Shown here piece by piece: positions 37,270-48,217 of a stretch of DNA of 64,000 nucleotides. The stretch lies in assembly GCA_016715325.1 (NCBI GenBank), contig JADKAL010000014.1:558001-622000 (forward strand), given 5' to 3'. Source of the stretch: Methylococcaceae bacterium (lineage in GTDB: Bacteria; Pseudomonadota; Gammaproteobacteria; Methylococcales; Methylomonadaceae). A model generated the notes under the pieces. That model saw nothing but the letters and a program-made list of their open reading frames with translations. It was not told the origin of the DNA and made no database searches. How positions within the stretch are numbered: the first letter of the stretch is position 1; the number at the start of each line of letters is the position of its first letter. Both the position numbers and the translations under genes were made by a program.

Positions 37270-37602
37270 ATGTCTACAAAAGATGAATTTTTAGCAAAAA
37301 TGAAAACCCAGTTGGATAGCTGGCAAGCGGAAGCGAGCGAGCTGGAAGCTAAAGCAAGCGAAGCTGTTGATGACCTTAAACCTGAAATCGAAGAGCAAAT
37401 TGCCAATTTAAAAGCCAAGTTTGCCGAAGGTGAAGTGAAATTTAATGAATTGACCGATGCAACCGAAGAAGCATGGGAAGATCTCAAAGTCGATGCTGAG
37501 GTGACATACAACAAATTAATCGGCGAATTCCAAGAAGACGTTAAAGAAGCGGTTTCCAGCGCCCAAGGCATTTTTGCAAAAATCAAATCGCTGTTTAGCT
37601 GA
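37270..37602 (+). CDS. Small acidic coiled-coil protein
   Basis: A 110-residue, highly charged, almost wholly helical protein with repeated Glu/Ala/Lys heptads (such as ELEAKASEAVDDLKPEIEEQ), no cysteines and no membrane segment. Such proteins resemble apolipoprotein- or LEA-like amphipathic helices, but no family is assigned. The start ATG at 37270 follows TTGAGGTCAC (GAGG site). Probably paired with the preceding membrane-protein gene. Confidence 0.65.
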   Translation: MSTKDEFLAKMKTQLDSWQAEASELEAKASEAVDDLKPEIEEQIANLKAKFAEGEVKFNELTDATEEAWEDLKVDAEVTYNKLIGEFQEDVKEAVSSAQGIFAKIKSLFS

Positions 37603-37780
37603 TCGCCAAATTATACAGATACGTCGAGAGCTATCTTTGCTCTCGATAGAGGCTTAACAAGCCCCTGTATTTCAAAGTAGTATCCAAGGCGCATAAAGAA
37701 CAGCTCGAGTTTGGTCTTTGTGCTGCCGCTTTGGATTGAAAGCTTCCTTATTAACTCCGTTTTTTTATAAAGCAACAAGA

Positions 37781-38638
37781 CTAAAGGCTCATTTTCTGAG
37801 TCAGTCTTAAATAACGCTGATACCGGGATAGCGCAATTTCCCCGTTTTGCGCGGCCTCCCTAATCGCACACCCTTTGTCTTCGTGATGGCGGCAATCGTT
37901 GAATTTACACTTTCCCATTAACGCATTAAATTCTCTATAACCTTGCGCTAACTGCCGGTTATCGAGATCGGCCAGACCGAAAATAGCGACGCCCGGACTA
38001 TCGATCAAGTCGCCGCCGGAGTCGATATGATACAGGGTGGCTGCTGTAGTCGTGTGGCGTCCGTGCTTGCTCGATTCGGAAAGGGTATTGGTTTTAAGGT
38101 TGCGGTCGTTAACCAAATAATTAGTGATCGATGTTTTGCCGACCCCGGATTGACCGGTTAAGACGCTTACACGATTCTGAAGATCTCGTTTAAGTTCGTC
38201 GAATCCGAACTGGGTTTTCGTGCTGACCTTATAGGTGGAATAGCCCAATTTTCGATAGACTTCAAGCTCGCTGTCTAAAGCGTGAGATTGATCCAAATCG
38301 ATTTTATTGAGTATCAGGGCCGCTGCGATACCGCTGTTTTCGCAAACAGCAAAATATTGGTCGATTAATAAGAAGTCGCAAGCAGGTTGTGCTGCAATAA
38401 CTACAAACACGGTGTCGATATTGGCAGCAACCGGACGGGTTTTGTTGTTTCTGGCGGGCCTCGTCAGTAGCGAGCGCCGGGGTAAAATGGTTTCGATGCG
38501 CCCTTGGCCCGGTGCGGCTTGCGACCACATAACCTTGTCGCCGACCGCCACGGTTTCCAGCCGTCTTAACGGCTGGCAGAGGATAATTTCATTGTCGTGT
38601 TCTACTGCTATGCCTTGGCCTAAATGTGCAACGACCAA
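37781..38638 (-). CDS. rsgA: Ribosome biogenesis GTPase RsgA
   Basis: A 285-residue circularly permuted GTPase that helps mature the 30S subunit. It has an OB-fold N-terminal domain, then the G4 motif NKID before G1 (GQSGVGKTS) and G3 (DSPG), the permuted order that defines the family. The C-terminal zinc finger CKFNDCRHHEDKGC is complete. The start is uncertain: the frame begins only a few codons upstream, after a stop at 38661-38663, and offers a TTG at 38638; a GGAGGA lies 18 bp upstream, rather far. Downstream of the M48 protease gene on the same strand, 41 bp gap. Confidence 0.93.
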   Translation of the reverse strand: MVVAHLGQGIAVEHDNEIILCQPLRRLETVAVGDKVMWSQAAPGQGRIETILPRRSLLTRPARNNKTRPVAANIDTVFVVIAAQPACDFLLIDQYFAVCENSGIAAALILNKIDLDQSHALDSELEVYRKLGYSTYKVSTKTQFGFDELKRDLQNRVSVLTGQSGVGKTSITNYLVNDRNLKTNTLSESSKHGRHTTTAATLYHIDSGGDLIDSPGVAIFGLADLDNRQLAQGYREFNALMGKCKFNDCRHHEDKGCAIREAAQNGEIALSRYQRYLRLTQKMSL

Positions 38639-38679
38639 CCCTTGGGCGTTGGAGCTTCCTCCCTATCCTCTATCATGCC

Positions 38680-39930
38680 TTATGAGGCCTGCATCTTGGT
38701 TTCCAGATGGGCGATACGGATGGCGGCGGGCGGATGGCTGTAATGGAAAGCGGAATACAGCGGGTCTGGGGTTAATGTACTGGCGTTTTCTTCGTACAAT
38801 TTGACTAAGCCGCTAATCATTTTGGTGGCTTTGGCGTTGGCGGCGGCGAAATCGTCCGCTTCAAACTCGAATTTGCGCTGGAAGTAGGCGCTTACCGGTT
38901 GCATAAAGAAGGTGAAAACAGGCGATACCAGCATTAATAACAACAAGGCGGCGGCGTTAGAAGCCTGTTCGACACCCAATCCGATATAAAACCATTGCTG
39001 ATTAATCAGCCAACCCAAAACCGCTAAGCCGATCAAGCTCATAACGGACGATGCACACAACATTTTGATTACGTGCTTGCGTTTGAAATGGCCGAGTTCG
39101 TGCGCCAACACGGCTTCCAGTTCTTCCTCGTCCAACGAATTAACCAGCGTGTCGAAAAAGACGATGCGTTTATTGTTGCCCAAGCCGGTGAAATAAGCGT
39201 TGCCGTGACCGGAACGTTTAGAACCGTCCATAATGAAAATACCTTGGCTATTGAATCCGCAACGGGTTAATAAGCCTTGAATGCGGTCCTTCAACGAACC
39301 TTCCTGCATCGGGGTAAATTTATTGAACAAGGGCGCTATGACGGTCGGAAAAAGCCAGCTCATCAAAAGCGAAAAACTCATGATAATGGCCCAAGCCCAA
39401 AACCACCATAACGGCCCCACACTTGCCATGACCCACAGAATTAGGGCAAGGATTGGCAAGCCGATGGCTACGCTTAAAGCCAATTGAATTAAATGGTCTT
39501 TAATGAATTGATTGACCGTGCTTTTATTGAAACCGTATTTTTCTTCGATGACAAAGGTTTGGTAAAAGCTAATTGGAATTTCAATCACGGTCATTATTAA
39601 AAAAATGCTGCCGAGCGCAGCAATTCCCGCCCACAACGGCGATGTAATATTCTCCGCCCAAAAAACGAAAGCAGTATTGATGCCGCCGCCAATCGTCAAT
39701 AACAACAAAAATACGATACCGATGATGCTGTCGATAATGCCCAATCTCCCTTTTTCGACGGTGTAGTCGGCGGCTTTTTGGTGCGCCTCGAGCGAAACCC
39801 GATCTTTGAAGGCATCGGGGACCGCCGAACGGTGATTCAGCACATAATCGAACTGGCGTTTGGATAACCAAAATTGCGTGGCGTAACAGATAACCAGCGC
39901 TAGCAAAAAGATTAAAGTAAAGCTATTCAT
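38680..39930 (-). CDS. M48 family membrane metalloprotease (Ste24/CAAX protease-like)
   Basis: A 416-residue polytopic membrane zinc protease. The catalytic motif is HELGH in VLAHELGHFKRKH (about residue 275), and the third zinc ligand Glu lies in FEFEADDFAA (about 355). Several hydrophobic helices precede and follow, and the N-terminal part matches the Ste24 type (NSFTLIFLLALVICYATQFW). Bacterial members may act in membrane protein quality control; prenyl-protein processing should not be assumed. It is divergent to orn and upstream of rsgA, an arrangement common in gammaproteobacteria. Confidence 0.92.
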   Translation of the reverse strand: MNSFTLIFLLALVICYATQFWLSKRQFDYVLNHRSAVPDAFKDRVSLEAHQKAADYTVEKGRLGIIDSIIGIVFLLLLTIGGGINTAFVFWAENITSPLWAGIAALGSIFLIMTVIEIPISFYQTFVIEEKYGFNKSTVNQFIKDHLIQLALSVAIGLPILALILWVMASVGPLWWFWAWAIIMSFSLLMSWLFPTVIAPLFNKFTPMQEGSLKDRIQGLLTRCGFNSQGIFIMDGSKRSGHGNAYFTGLGNNKRIVFFDTLVNSLDEEELEAVLAHELGHFKRKHVIKMLCASSVMSLIGLAVLGWLINQQWFYIGLGVEQASNAAALLLLMLVSPVFTFFMQPVSAYFQRKFEFEADDFAAANAKATKMISGLVKLYEENASTLTPDPLYSAFHYSHPPAAIRIAHLETKMQAS

Positions 39931-40019
39931 GAGATAAAATCGTAAAGTTCAAGAACTAGGAAGGGTTGTGTGCGAATGCTACACTAACTCAGTTCCAATT
40001 AATATAACGGAAAACGCAA

Positions 40020-40541
40020 ATGGTACAAGATGTCCAAAATCTGATCTGGATCGACCTGGAAATGACCGGCCTTAACCCGGACACCGATTTAATCATAGAG
40101 ATCGCCACCATCATCACCGACAAGGATTTGAATATTCTTGCCGAAGGTCCAGCCTTGGCGGTGCATCAGCCTGATGCCGCGTTAGCGGCAATGGATGCTT
40201 GGAACCAAAAACATCACGGCGAATCGGGATTAATCGACCGAGTCAAAGCATCCAAGATTTCCGATGCCGATGCGGAAAGAAAAACGATTGAATTTTTGCA
40301 GCACTGGGTGCCGGAACGGACCTCCCCTATGTGCGGCAACACTATCGGGCAGGACAGGCGCTTTTTAGTCAAATACATGCCGAAATTGGAAGCCTATTTC
40401 CATTACCGCAGCATCGACGTTTCAACCTTGAAAGAATTGGCGGCAAGATGGGCGCCGGAGTTAAAAGACGGATTTAAAAAAGAAACCCGGCACGAAGCCT
40501 TGGCGGATATTCTGGAATCGATTGAAGAATTACGGTATTAG
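40020..40541 (+). CDS. orn: Oligoribonuclease
   Basis: A 173-residue DEDDh 3'-5' exonuclease that finishes degradation of RNA dinucleotides, including pGpG from cyclic di-GMP. The exonuclease motifs are [12 protein letters not shown] (DxE), [11 protein letters not shown] and the HEALADI site with the catalytic His and Asp. It is slightly shorter than the usual about 180 residues, because it stops right after IEELRY, where the family normally continues with a few more residues. A degenerate second copy of its 3' 75 bp lies at 41372-41448, beyond a toxin-antitoxin module, suggesting that the end was replaced during an insertion. Confidence 0.96.
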   Translation: MVQDVQNLIWIDLEMTGLNPDTDLIIEIATIITDKDLNILAEGPALAVHQPDAALAAMDAWNQKHHGESGLIDRVKASKISDADAERKTIEFLQHWVPERTSPMCGNTIGQDRRFLVKYMPKLEAYFHYRSIDVSTLKELAARWAPELKDGFKKETRHEALADILESIEELRY

Positions 40542-40618
40542 CGGGAACATTTTATAAAATAACCCAGTTAGAAAAATCTGTGAGTGGGTTCTAGGGTACG
40601 CAATACGTGCCAATCTGC

Positions 40619-40681
40619 TACAATAGAGCGCTTAATAATACTATTAAGAATATGATTAGCCGCTCAATTATTAATACTATT
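40619..40681 (+). promoter_or_regulatory. Promoter and operator of the toxin-antitoxin module
   Basis: TGCTACAAT (extended -10) at about 40616-40624. Just downstream, CTTAATA and TATTAAG form a palindrome at 40631-40648, and the decamer TAATACTATT occurs twice, at 40636-40645 and 40672-40681. Repeated palindromic sites overlapping the promoter are typical of antitoxin autoregulation. Confidence 0.6.
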
Positions 40682-40691
40682 GGAATCTCCC

Positions 40692-40946
40692 ATGCCTCAC
40701 ATAAGCGCTAACGACATCAAAACCAAAGGTATCGCCGCCATCGAAGCAGCGTTGAATGAAGCGTCGGAAGCCATTGTATCGGTACGCGGCAAGGATAGGT
40801 TTGTGGTGATGGATATCGCCCATTATCATTACCTGCGCGAGTGCGAACTGGATGCGGCCCTGGCGCAAACCCAGGCTGATCTGGCGGCTGGGCGGTTTGT
40901 GCAAGAATCGCCGGAAGCGCATTTGGCAAGGCTCGATACGCTGTAA
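40692..40946 (+). CDS. Phd/YefM-type antitoxin
   Basis: An 84-residue antitoxin with the N-terminal DNA-binding pattern of the family (MPHISANDIKTKGIAAIEAAL) and a VSVRGKDRFVVMDIAHYHYL core. The acidic, Ala/Gln-rich C-terminal part would wrap the toxin. The frame also has a TTG at 40680, but the ATG at 40692 is the natural start. Its stop shares one base with the toxin ATG, showing coupled translation. It is expected to repress its own promoter through the nearby TAATACTATT sites. Confidence 0.85.
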   Translation: MPHISANDIKTKGIAAIEAALNEASEAIVSVRGKDRFVVMDIAHYHYLRECELDAALAQTQADLAAGRFVQESPEAHLARLDTL

Positions 40947-41221
40947 TGCCTTATGCGTTGATTTTCACCGAGCAATACAATCGCAAGGCGGCAAAATTTA
41001 TTAAAAAACACCCCGAACTGCGCCAACAATACCTGAAAACCTTGCAATTGCTGCAAGCCAACCCGTTTCACCCGTCCTTGCGGTTACATGCGCTGCAAGG
41101 AAAACATCAAGGTTTGCATTCCGTGTCCATTAATTTGTCTTATCGCATCACGCTGGAGTTATTAATTCAGGACGAACAAATCATTCCAGTGAATGTTGGA
41201 GATCATGATGCGGTTTATTAA
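40946..41221 (+). CDS. RelE/YafQ-type mRNA interferase toxin
   Basis: A 91-residue toxin of the RelE/ParE superfamily (FTEQYNRKAAKFIKKHPEL, then HALQGKHQGLHSVSINLSYR and a terminal PVNVGDHDAVY). Members cleave mRNA on the ribosome. The usual basic helix and the C-terminal His/Asp/Tyr cluster are present, so it is probably intact. Encoded directly after its antitoxin with a one-base overlap. The module sits between orn and a duplicated orn 3' end. Confidence 0.88.
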   Translation: MPYALIFTEQYNRKAAKFIKKHPELRQQYLKTLQLLQANPFHPSLRLHALQGKHQGLHSVSINLSYRITLELLIQDEQIIPVNVGDHDAVY

Positions 41222-41224
41222 GTT

Positions 41225-41318
41225 TGTAGGTTAATTTTGTCGCCGAATGTTGGGTTACGGCTAGCTCTACCGCCCGTTTTGGATAGCTTATGACGATGCG
41301 CGAGCCTAACCCAACCTA
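41225..41318. repeat. Degenerate GTAG-type REP pair
   Basis: GTAGGTT, GTTGGGTTACGGCTAGC and, in reverse, AACCCAACCTA are the remains of a BIME like those at 6356 and 29441. Confidence 0.5.
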
Positions 41319-41371
41319 TGGGCTACCTTTAACAGAACTGACGGCGCGTTGGGTGCTGGTTGAAAGTCGGT

Positions 41372-41448
41372 ACCCGGCATAAAGCCTTGTCGGATATTAT
41401 TGAATCGATTGAAGAATTACGGTTTCACCGGGAGCATTTTATTAAGTG
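41372..41448 (+). repeat. Degenerate duplicate of the orn 3' end
   Basis: About 75 bp aligned with the last codons and downstream sequence of orn (40485-40560), with a 22-bp identical core (GAATCGATTGAAGAATTACG plus GT) and scattered differences elsewhere, roughly 80-85 percent identical by eye. It has no start codon or full coding sense of its own. Confidence 0.85.
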
Positions 41449-41527
41449 TTCAGGTTAGTACAACCTATGTTGATTGGACGAATTGTCGCTTTTATTTCTT
41501 TCCTAAGTTGCTAAAACCCAAGCTTAG

Positions 41528-41563
41528 GCCACATAATAGCCGCGTTAGCGGCTATTATGTGGC
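41528..41563. repeat. Perfect 16-bp inverted repeat
   Basis: GCCACATAATAGCCGC and GCGGCTATTATGTGGC separated by GTTA, a very stable hairpin with no T-tract. It lies between the duplicated orn end and the next gene. Confidence 0.8.
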
Positions 41564-41639
41564 ATTTGAGGAAAAGTATCAGTAAATGCTTCACGAATCT
41601 TGATGTTCTCAGTATCCAAGCAAACTAGGGGGAATAATT

Positions 41640-42365
41640 ATGAAAAAAACTGTTATCACAATAGCTTTAACGCTTCTATCAAGTAATCAAGTAATTGCCA
41701 CTGAAAGCTATGATTCTCGACTATCAGAAGAGTGTATTAGAGTTGCTAATGAACTGGACACACTCCCTGATGAAGTATCTGACGAAACCCTTTTTTTAGG
41801 TAAAAAAATTGTTTCTTACACATACCAAGAATCTCAAGAGGTTTATAATTTTTTTCATAAATGTGAAGAAAACGCTGGAACTTCTGGAAGTCGTAGCGAA
41901 CCAAGAACGCGGAAATTGATTTGGCTGCAAAATATCACTTATCAATTAGAACAAAAGAAAAAAGAGCAGGCGAAAAAAGAAGAGGAAAAATTAGCGTTAG
42001 ATAAAGAAAAAACTGAATGTATGAACCAGTATTTGCAAGCGAAATTTCCAGAAGATAAGGCTGATTTATTGGTGCCAATACATCCTTCTTGGAATGAGGG
42101 TTATTCGCATTTGGTCTGCTCCTTGATGAAAGGTGGGAAAGCCACTATATCAAGCGTATCGCCTGGATTATTATCAAAAAGTTTCGGCATTTTGTTGACT
42201 AAGGAAAATAAAAATATTGAAGTTCTTTTTAAGACATCTGAACTCTCACCTAAGGTTATTGTTTTAAATAGGTTACGGATCAATGAAAAAGATTACCCGA
42301 TTAATTCAGAGTATCCAATGAATGAAATATATAATGTTCTACTTGGATTCGCCTCCATAGACTAA
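41640..42365 (+). CDS. Exported protein of unknown function
   Basis: A 241-residue protein with a signal peptide (KKTVITIALTLLSSNQVIATES). The middle has a Lys/Glu-rich coiled coil (about residues 98-125: QLEQKKKEQAKKEEEKLALD), and the C-terminal part is beta-rich. Four cysteines occur (ECIRVAN, HKCEEN, ECMNQ, VCSLMK). No domain recognised. It is noticeably AT-rich, follows the duplicated orn end, and has a good ribosome site (AGGGGGAA), so it is probably a real accessory gene. Confidence 0.6.
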   Translation: MKKTVITIALTLLSSNQVIATESYDSRLSEECIRVANELDTLPDEVSDETLFLGKKIVSYTYQESQEVYNFFHKCEENAGTSGSRSEPRTRKLIWLQNITYQLEQKKKEQAKKEEEKLALDKEKTECMNQYLQAKFPEDKADLLVPIHPSWNEGYSHLVCSLMKGGKATISSVSPGLLSKSFGILLTKENKNIEVLFKTSELSPKVIVLNRLRINEKDYPINSEYPMNEIYNVLLGFASID

Positions 42366-42428
42366 TACGTCATGTAATATGTCTGACGTACAAATTGCTT
42401 ATTTTTTGTAGCTTGAATGAGATCAGAT

Positions 42429-42968
42429 ATGACGATACACCTTGAACGTGTGCTTTTTGTCGTTGCGCCTCGTGATTCCGGCAAGAGTACAACTTTACGC
42501 TCTCTCTTCAAGGATCGACGTTTCGGGACAGAAGGCGAAGTTCCGACATCGGAGCAACGGCGATTGAACGATGTCTATTGGATAAGTAATGAACGGCGTT
42601 TATATCTTCGTCTAACATCTCCACACGAGTACGATGAATCAGTAAAGGAATTCATCGAAAAGTCACGCAAGAAAATGATGTCGGGACGATGGTGTTTTGC
42701 CTGCCCTCTGCAACCCGATGCCTATAAGAGGATGCCCGATGTAGTGGAAACTGTCAGACGTGTCATTGAAGTATTCAAGCCAGAGCGAACTCGTGTGGCG
42801 TTTCTCTCACCCAATCGGCATGGATCGATTTGGGTTCAAGATTTCCTTCCTGATCGGGATCTTCTTGAAGAACTTCTGTCCATAGGCTGCGTGGAGGTTA
42901 TGTGTATAGATAGTCGTCAACTATCCGTTAATGGACTTCTCCTTGCTGATTATTTTGATTTTACTTGA
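42429..42968 (+). CDS. Small P-loop protein of unknown function
   Basis: About 179 residues. A Walker-A-like motif APRDSGKSTTLRSLF sits at the N-terminus after a hydrophobic strand (RVLFVV), as in P-loop NTPases. No clear Walker B or family motif follows, and the length is short for a complete NTPase; VRRVIEVFKPERTRVAFLS near residue 115 may be the Walker B strand. An ATG four codons upstream (42417) also opens the frame; I prefer 42429 because it leaves the standard strand-loop-helix start. It lies with the previous gene in the accessory stretch after orn. Confidence 0.5.
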   Translation: MTIHLERVLFVVAPRDSGKSTTLRSLFKDRRFGTEGEVPTSEQRRLNDVYWISNERRLYLRLTSPHEYDESVKEFIEKSRKKMMSGRWCFACPLQPDAYKRMPDVVETVRRVIEVFKPERTRVAFLSPNRHGSIWVQDFLPDRDLLEELLSIGCVEVMCIDSRQLSVNGLLLADYFDFT

Positions 42969-43032
42969 ACCAGCTAAGAATGATTGACAGTTTCTTTTAG
43001 CGTTATGTTGCTTAGATTTGTTTGAATATTCG

Positions 43033-45049
<2,017 letters not shown>

Positions 45050-45231
45050 TTTGGAAATCGTTATTCCGGCAGGTTTTGCCGGTATCCGGGGGGTACAGGG
45101 ATATGATCTTGTTTATTGTATCCCTATCGCGACGATGATTAGTCTTTCGACAAGTTCAAGACGAACGGCTAAAATCCAACCTAATTTTTCATCTTTAAAA
45201 TAACTTTTAAAAATATAAATACAATTAAAAA

Positions 45232-46635
45232 ATGACTGTCAGAACCCGTTTCGCCCCTAGCCCTACCGGCTATTTACACGTCGGCGGCGCCCGCACCGCC
45301 CTGTTTTCATGGCTGTATGCCCGTAAGCATGAAGGCAAGTTTATCCTTCGGATTGAAGATACCGATCTGGAACGTTCAACTCAAGAATCCGTCGATGCCA
45401 TTTTTGAAGGCATGGAGTGGCTGGAATTGGCGCATGATGAAGGGCCTTTTTATCAAACAGCCCGCTTCGACCGTTACAAGGAAGTCATCAAGCAATTGCT
45501 CGAGCAAGGCGATGCTTACCGGTGTTATTGCAGCAAAGAGGAACTGGAAACCGTGCGCACCGAACAAATGGCGAATAAGGAAAAACCGCGTTATAACGGT
45601 AAATGTCGCCATTTGAACGTGCATTTACCAAATCAAGAGTATGTCGTTCGCTTCAAAAATCCGCTCGAGGGCGAAGTTACAATTAAAGATCTCGTCAAAG
45701 GCGATATTACCATCGCCAACAAGGAACTGGATGATTTGATTATCGCCCGTTCCGATGGTTCGCCGACGTATAACTTGACGGTTGTGGTCGATGACATGGA
45801 TATGCAGATTACTCATGTCATCCGCGGCGACGACCACGTTAATAACACGCCAAGGCAAATCAATATCTTGAAAGCCTTGAGCGCAACCTTGCCGCAATAC
45901 GCGCATTTGCCGATGATTTTAGGTTCCGACGGTGCGCGCTTGTCGAAACGGCACGGTGCGGTCAGCGTGATGCAGTTTAGGGATGACGGTTATCTGCCGG
46001 AAGCCTTGTTAAATTATCTGGTGCGCCTAGGCTGGTCGCACGGCGATCAGGAAATTTTTTCCATTGCCGAGATGATCGAACATTTCAGTTTGCTGGCCGT
46101 GAATGCGTCCGCCTCCGCATTCAATATGGATAAGTTGCTGTGGTTGAATCATCATTACATTATGACTGGCGATCCAGAACATGTAGCCCGCCATCTCGAA
46201 TGGCATATGGCTCAGCGCCAGTTGGATCTTATGAACGGTCCTAAGCTTGCCGACGTTGTCATAGCCCAGCGGGAACGCTGCAAAACCTTGGTCGAAATGG
46301 CTGATGCGAGCGTATATTTTTACAGGGATTTTCATGCTTATGACGAAAAGGCTGCCAAGAAAAATCTTACGATGGAAGCCCATGCCGTATTCACCAAACT
46401 GTACGAGGCATTCTCCCTGCTTGATGCTTGGGAAAAAGAGCCTTTGCATGACGTAGTGACGAATACGGCGGAACAATTGGGGCTGGGTATGGGTAAGGTT
46501 GGTCAGCCGTTACGGGTAGCGTTGAGCGGATCATCTTCTTCCCCTGCAATTGATGTGACTTTGTGGTTGCTCGGAAAGGACACCACTCTAGCCAGAATTC
46601 AAAAAGCGATCGCTTATGTGGAAAAATTAAATTAA
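45232..46635 (+). CDS. gltX: Glutamyl-tRNA synthetase
   Basis: A 467-residue class Ib synthetase. HIGH-type motif in [19 protein letters not shown] near residue 10, and KMSKS-type motif as [12 protein letters not shown] near residue 240. The family Cys-x-Cys-x-Tyr-x-Cys zinc motif region is represented by [11 protein letters not shown]. It charges tRNA-Glu, one of whose genes lies just downstream. A 180-bp spacer with a REP-like tract (TTCGACAAGTTCAAGACG) precedes the gene. Start ATG at 45232. Confidence 0.97.
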   Translation: MTVRTRFAPSPTGYLHVGGARTALFSWLYARKHEGKFILRIEDTDLERSTQESVDAIFEGMEWLELAHDEGPFYQTARFDRYKEVIKQLLEQGDAYRCYCSKEELETVRTEQMANKEKPRYNGKCRHLNVHLPNQEYVVRFKNPLEGEVTIKDLVKGDITIANKELDDLIIARSDGSPTYNLTVVVDDMDMQITHVIRGDDHVNNTPRQINILKALSATLPQYAHLPMILGSDGARLSKRHGAVSVMQFRDDGYLPEALLNYLVRLGWSHGDQEIFSIAEMIEHFSLLAVNASASAFNMDKLLWLNHHYIMTGDPEHVARHLEWHMAQRQLDLMNGPKLADVVIAQRERCKTLVEMADASVYFYRDFHAYDEKAAKKNLTMEAHAVFTKLYEAFSLLDAWEKEPLHDVVTNTAEQLGLGMGKVGQPLRVALSGSSSSPAIDVTLWLLGKDTTLARIQKAIAYVEKLN

Positions 46636-46637
46636 TG

Positions 46638-46666
46638 TTGGACATCAATCGTAATTAATGTAAAAT
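46638..46666 (+). promoter_or_regulatory. sigma70 promoter of the tRNA pair
   Basis: TTGGAC at 46638-46643 and TAAAAT at 46661-46666 with 17 bp between. Transcription would begin about 10 bp before tRNA-Ala. A GCGC-type discriminator follows (TGCGCGCTC), typical of stringently controlled stable-RNA promoters. Confidence 0.8.
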
Positions 46667-46682
46667 GCGCGCTCTCAGTTGA

Positions 46683-46758
<76 letters not shown>

Positions 46759-46784
46759 AAATAAAAATCGATTAAACAGTTTTA

Positions 46785-46860
46785 GTCCCCATCGTCTAGC
46801 GGCCTAGGACACTGCCCTTTCACGGCGGTAACAGGGGTTCGAACCCCCTTGGGGACGCCA
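46785..46860 (+). tRNA. tRNA-Glu (anticodon TTC)
   Basis: A 76-nt cloverleaf with acceptor GTCCCC../..GGGGAC and encoded terminal CCA. Anticodon loop CTTTCAC between CTGCC and GGCGG gives TTC. T-arm AGGGGTTCGAACCCCCT. Co-transcribed with tRNA-Ala, 26 bp apart. Confidence 0.97.
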
Positions 46861-46865
46861 TATCC

Positions 46866-46893
46866 AAAGGCTGTCGAAAGACAGCCTTTTTTA
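46866..46893 (+). terminator. Intrinsic terminator of the tRNA pair
   Basis: AAAGGCTGTC and GACAGCCTTT form a 10-bp stem with a 4-nt loop, followed by TTTTATTTC. Confidence 0.9.
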
Positions 46894-46924
46894 TTTCAAA
46901 AAATTTTTTAATAGTTATTAATCG

Positions 46925-47701
46925 ATGGAAATTGTGGATTTGGCCTATGAGGAATTGGGCAGCCAGAATTCAGTTCCGATCATTATTCTGCACGGATTTT
47001 TTGCCTCATCACGTAATTGGCGTAAAGTAGCCGAGAAGCTAGCTTTATCGTACCGCGTTTTTTCGCTGGATCTTCGTAATCACGGCAATTCGCCGCATCA
47101 TCCGCAAATGGATTATCAGGTCATGGCTTGCGATGTGTTATCGTTTATGGATAAACATTCGATCGATAGCGCCCACATGATGGGGCATAGCATGGGCGGT
47201 AAGTGTGCCATGTGGATGGCGTTACAGCAGCCGGAGCGAATCGAAAAATTACTTATCGTCGACATAGCGCCTAAAACCTATGTCCATAGTTTCGATAATA
47301 CGATTCAGGCGCTATTCGATTTACCGTTAGCCGAGATCAAAAATCGTAAACAAGCCGAGACATTGTTGGCTGAGAGTATTCCCGAATTGGAATATAGGCA
47401 ATTTTTGTTACAGAATCTAATTTTGAATGACGGTGTTTATAACTGGCGAATCGAATTACAGATATTCAAACAGATGGCGCCGAATATTGTTGCCTTCCCG
47501 GAAATAAATAATTTAGCGGCATATAAGGGTGAAACGCTTTTTATTGTCGGCGAAAATTCGCGTTATGTTGAAAAAGAAGACATTTCAGCGCTTTTTCCTT
47601 GCGCCGTACTCAAGTCGATTCCTGACGCAGGTCATTGGGTGCACGCCCAGCAACCCGAGGCTTTTATAGAAATGGTTGAAAAATTTTTACAAAGAGGGTA
47701 A
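46925..47701 (+). CDS. Alpha/beta hydrolase (YbfF-like esterase)
   Basis: A 258-residue soluble alpha/beta-fold hydrolase. The oxyanion-hole strand is IILHGFFASSRNW, the nucleophile elbow GHSMGGK (Ser at about residue 97) and the catalytic His lies in DAGHWVHAQQP near the C-terminus; the acid is probably in the FIVGEN region. The overall pattern resembles the E. coli YbfF acyl-CoA/ester hydrolase. The start ATG at 46925 follows closely on the tRNA terminator. The spacing to hfq (210 bp) suggests separate transcription. Confidence 0.88.
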   Translation: MEIVDLAYEELGSQNSVPIIILHGFFASSRNWRKVAEKLALSYRVFSLDLRNHGNSPHHPQMDYQVMACDVLSFMDKHSIDSAHMMGHSMGGKCAMWMALQQPERIEKLLIVDIAPKTYVHSFDNTIQALFDLPLAEIKNRKQAETLLAESIPELEYRQFLLQNLILNDGVYNWRIELQIFKQMAPNIVAFPEINNLAAYKGETLFIVGENSRYVEKEDISALFPCAVLKSIPDAGHWVHAQQPEAFIEMVEKFLQRG

Positions 47702-47911
47702 AAGTTATACATTGAATATGTGGAAATCAACCCCAAAATTGAACTTAGGCATTAATTTGCACTCAAGGCTATTATTTTAGATTGTTCGTTTTTGATTCGT
47801 CTTACAGTTCAGTCTTACAAAAGAAAGAATCCAAACCGGTAAATAGAGAATTGTTAGACGTGTGCTAGGCTTGTTTGCTAATTACTAAAAATAAATATAA
47901 GGAGAAATCGG

Positions 47912-48151
47912 ATGTCGAAAGGTCAAAATTTACAAGATAATTTTCTGAATGCGCTCAGGAAAGAGCATACACCTGTGTCAATTTTTCTGGTTAACGGAAT
48001 TAAGTTGCAGGGAAAGGTCGATTCGTTCGATCAATATGTCATCATGCTAAAAAATACAGTTAGCCAAATGGTTTATAAACACGCTATTTCAACTATCGTT
48101 CCAGGGAAATCTATCAAGATGATTCGGGAAGATGAGACTACAGAGGAATAA
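47912..48151 (+). CDS. hfq: RNA chaperone Hfq
   Basis: A 79-residue Sm-fold hexameric RNA-binding protein that pairs small RNAs with mRNAs. Sm1 motif in [27 protein letters not shown] and Sm2 motif [11 protein letters not shown] are complete. The start ATG follows AAGGAGAAAT. It heads the hfq-hflX-hflK-hflC cluster, the same order as in many gammaproteobacteria. Confidence 0.98.
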   Translation: MSKGQNLQDNFLNALRKEHTPVSIFLVNGIKLQGKVDSFDQYVIMLKNTVSQMVYKHAISTIVPGKSIKMIREDETTEE

Positions 48152-48217
48152 ATCTGACTGCAATAGAAGCTGTTAGTCGATTGGTCAAAAAGAAATCGAA
48201 TAGCGCTATGAGGTGTT

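Noticed and set aside
42969..43032. A fluoride riboswitch in front of fluC
   Set aside because: The gap to the previous gene is only about 65 bp and shows none of the conserved crcB-motif sequence.
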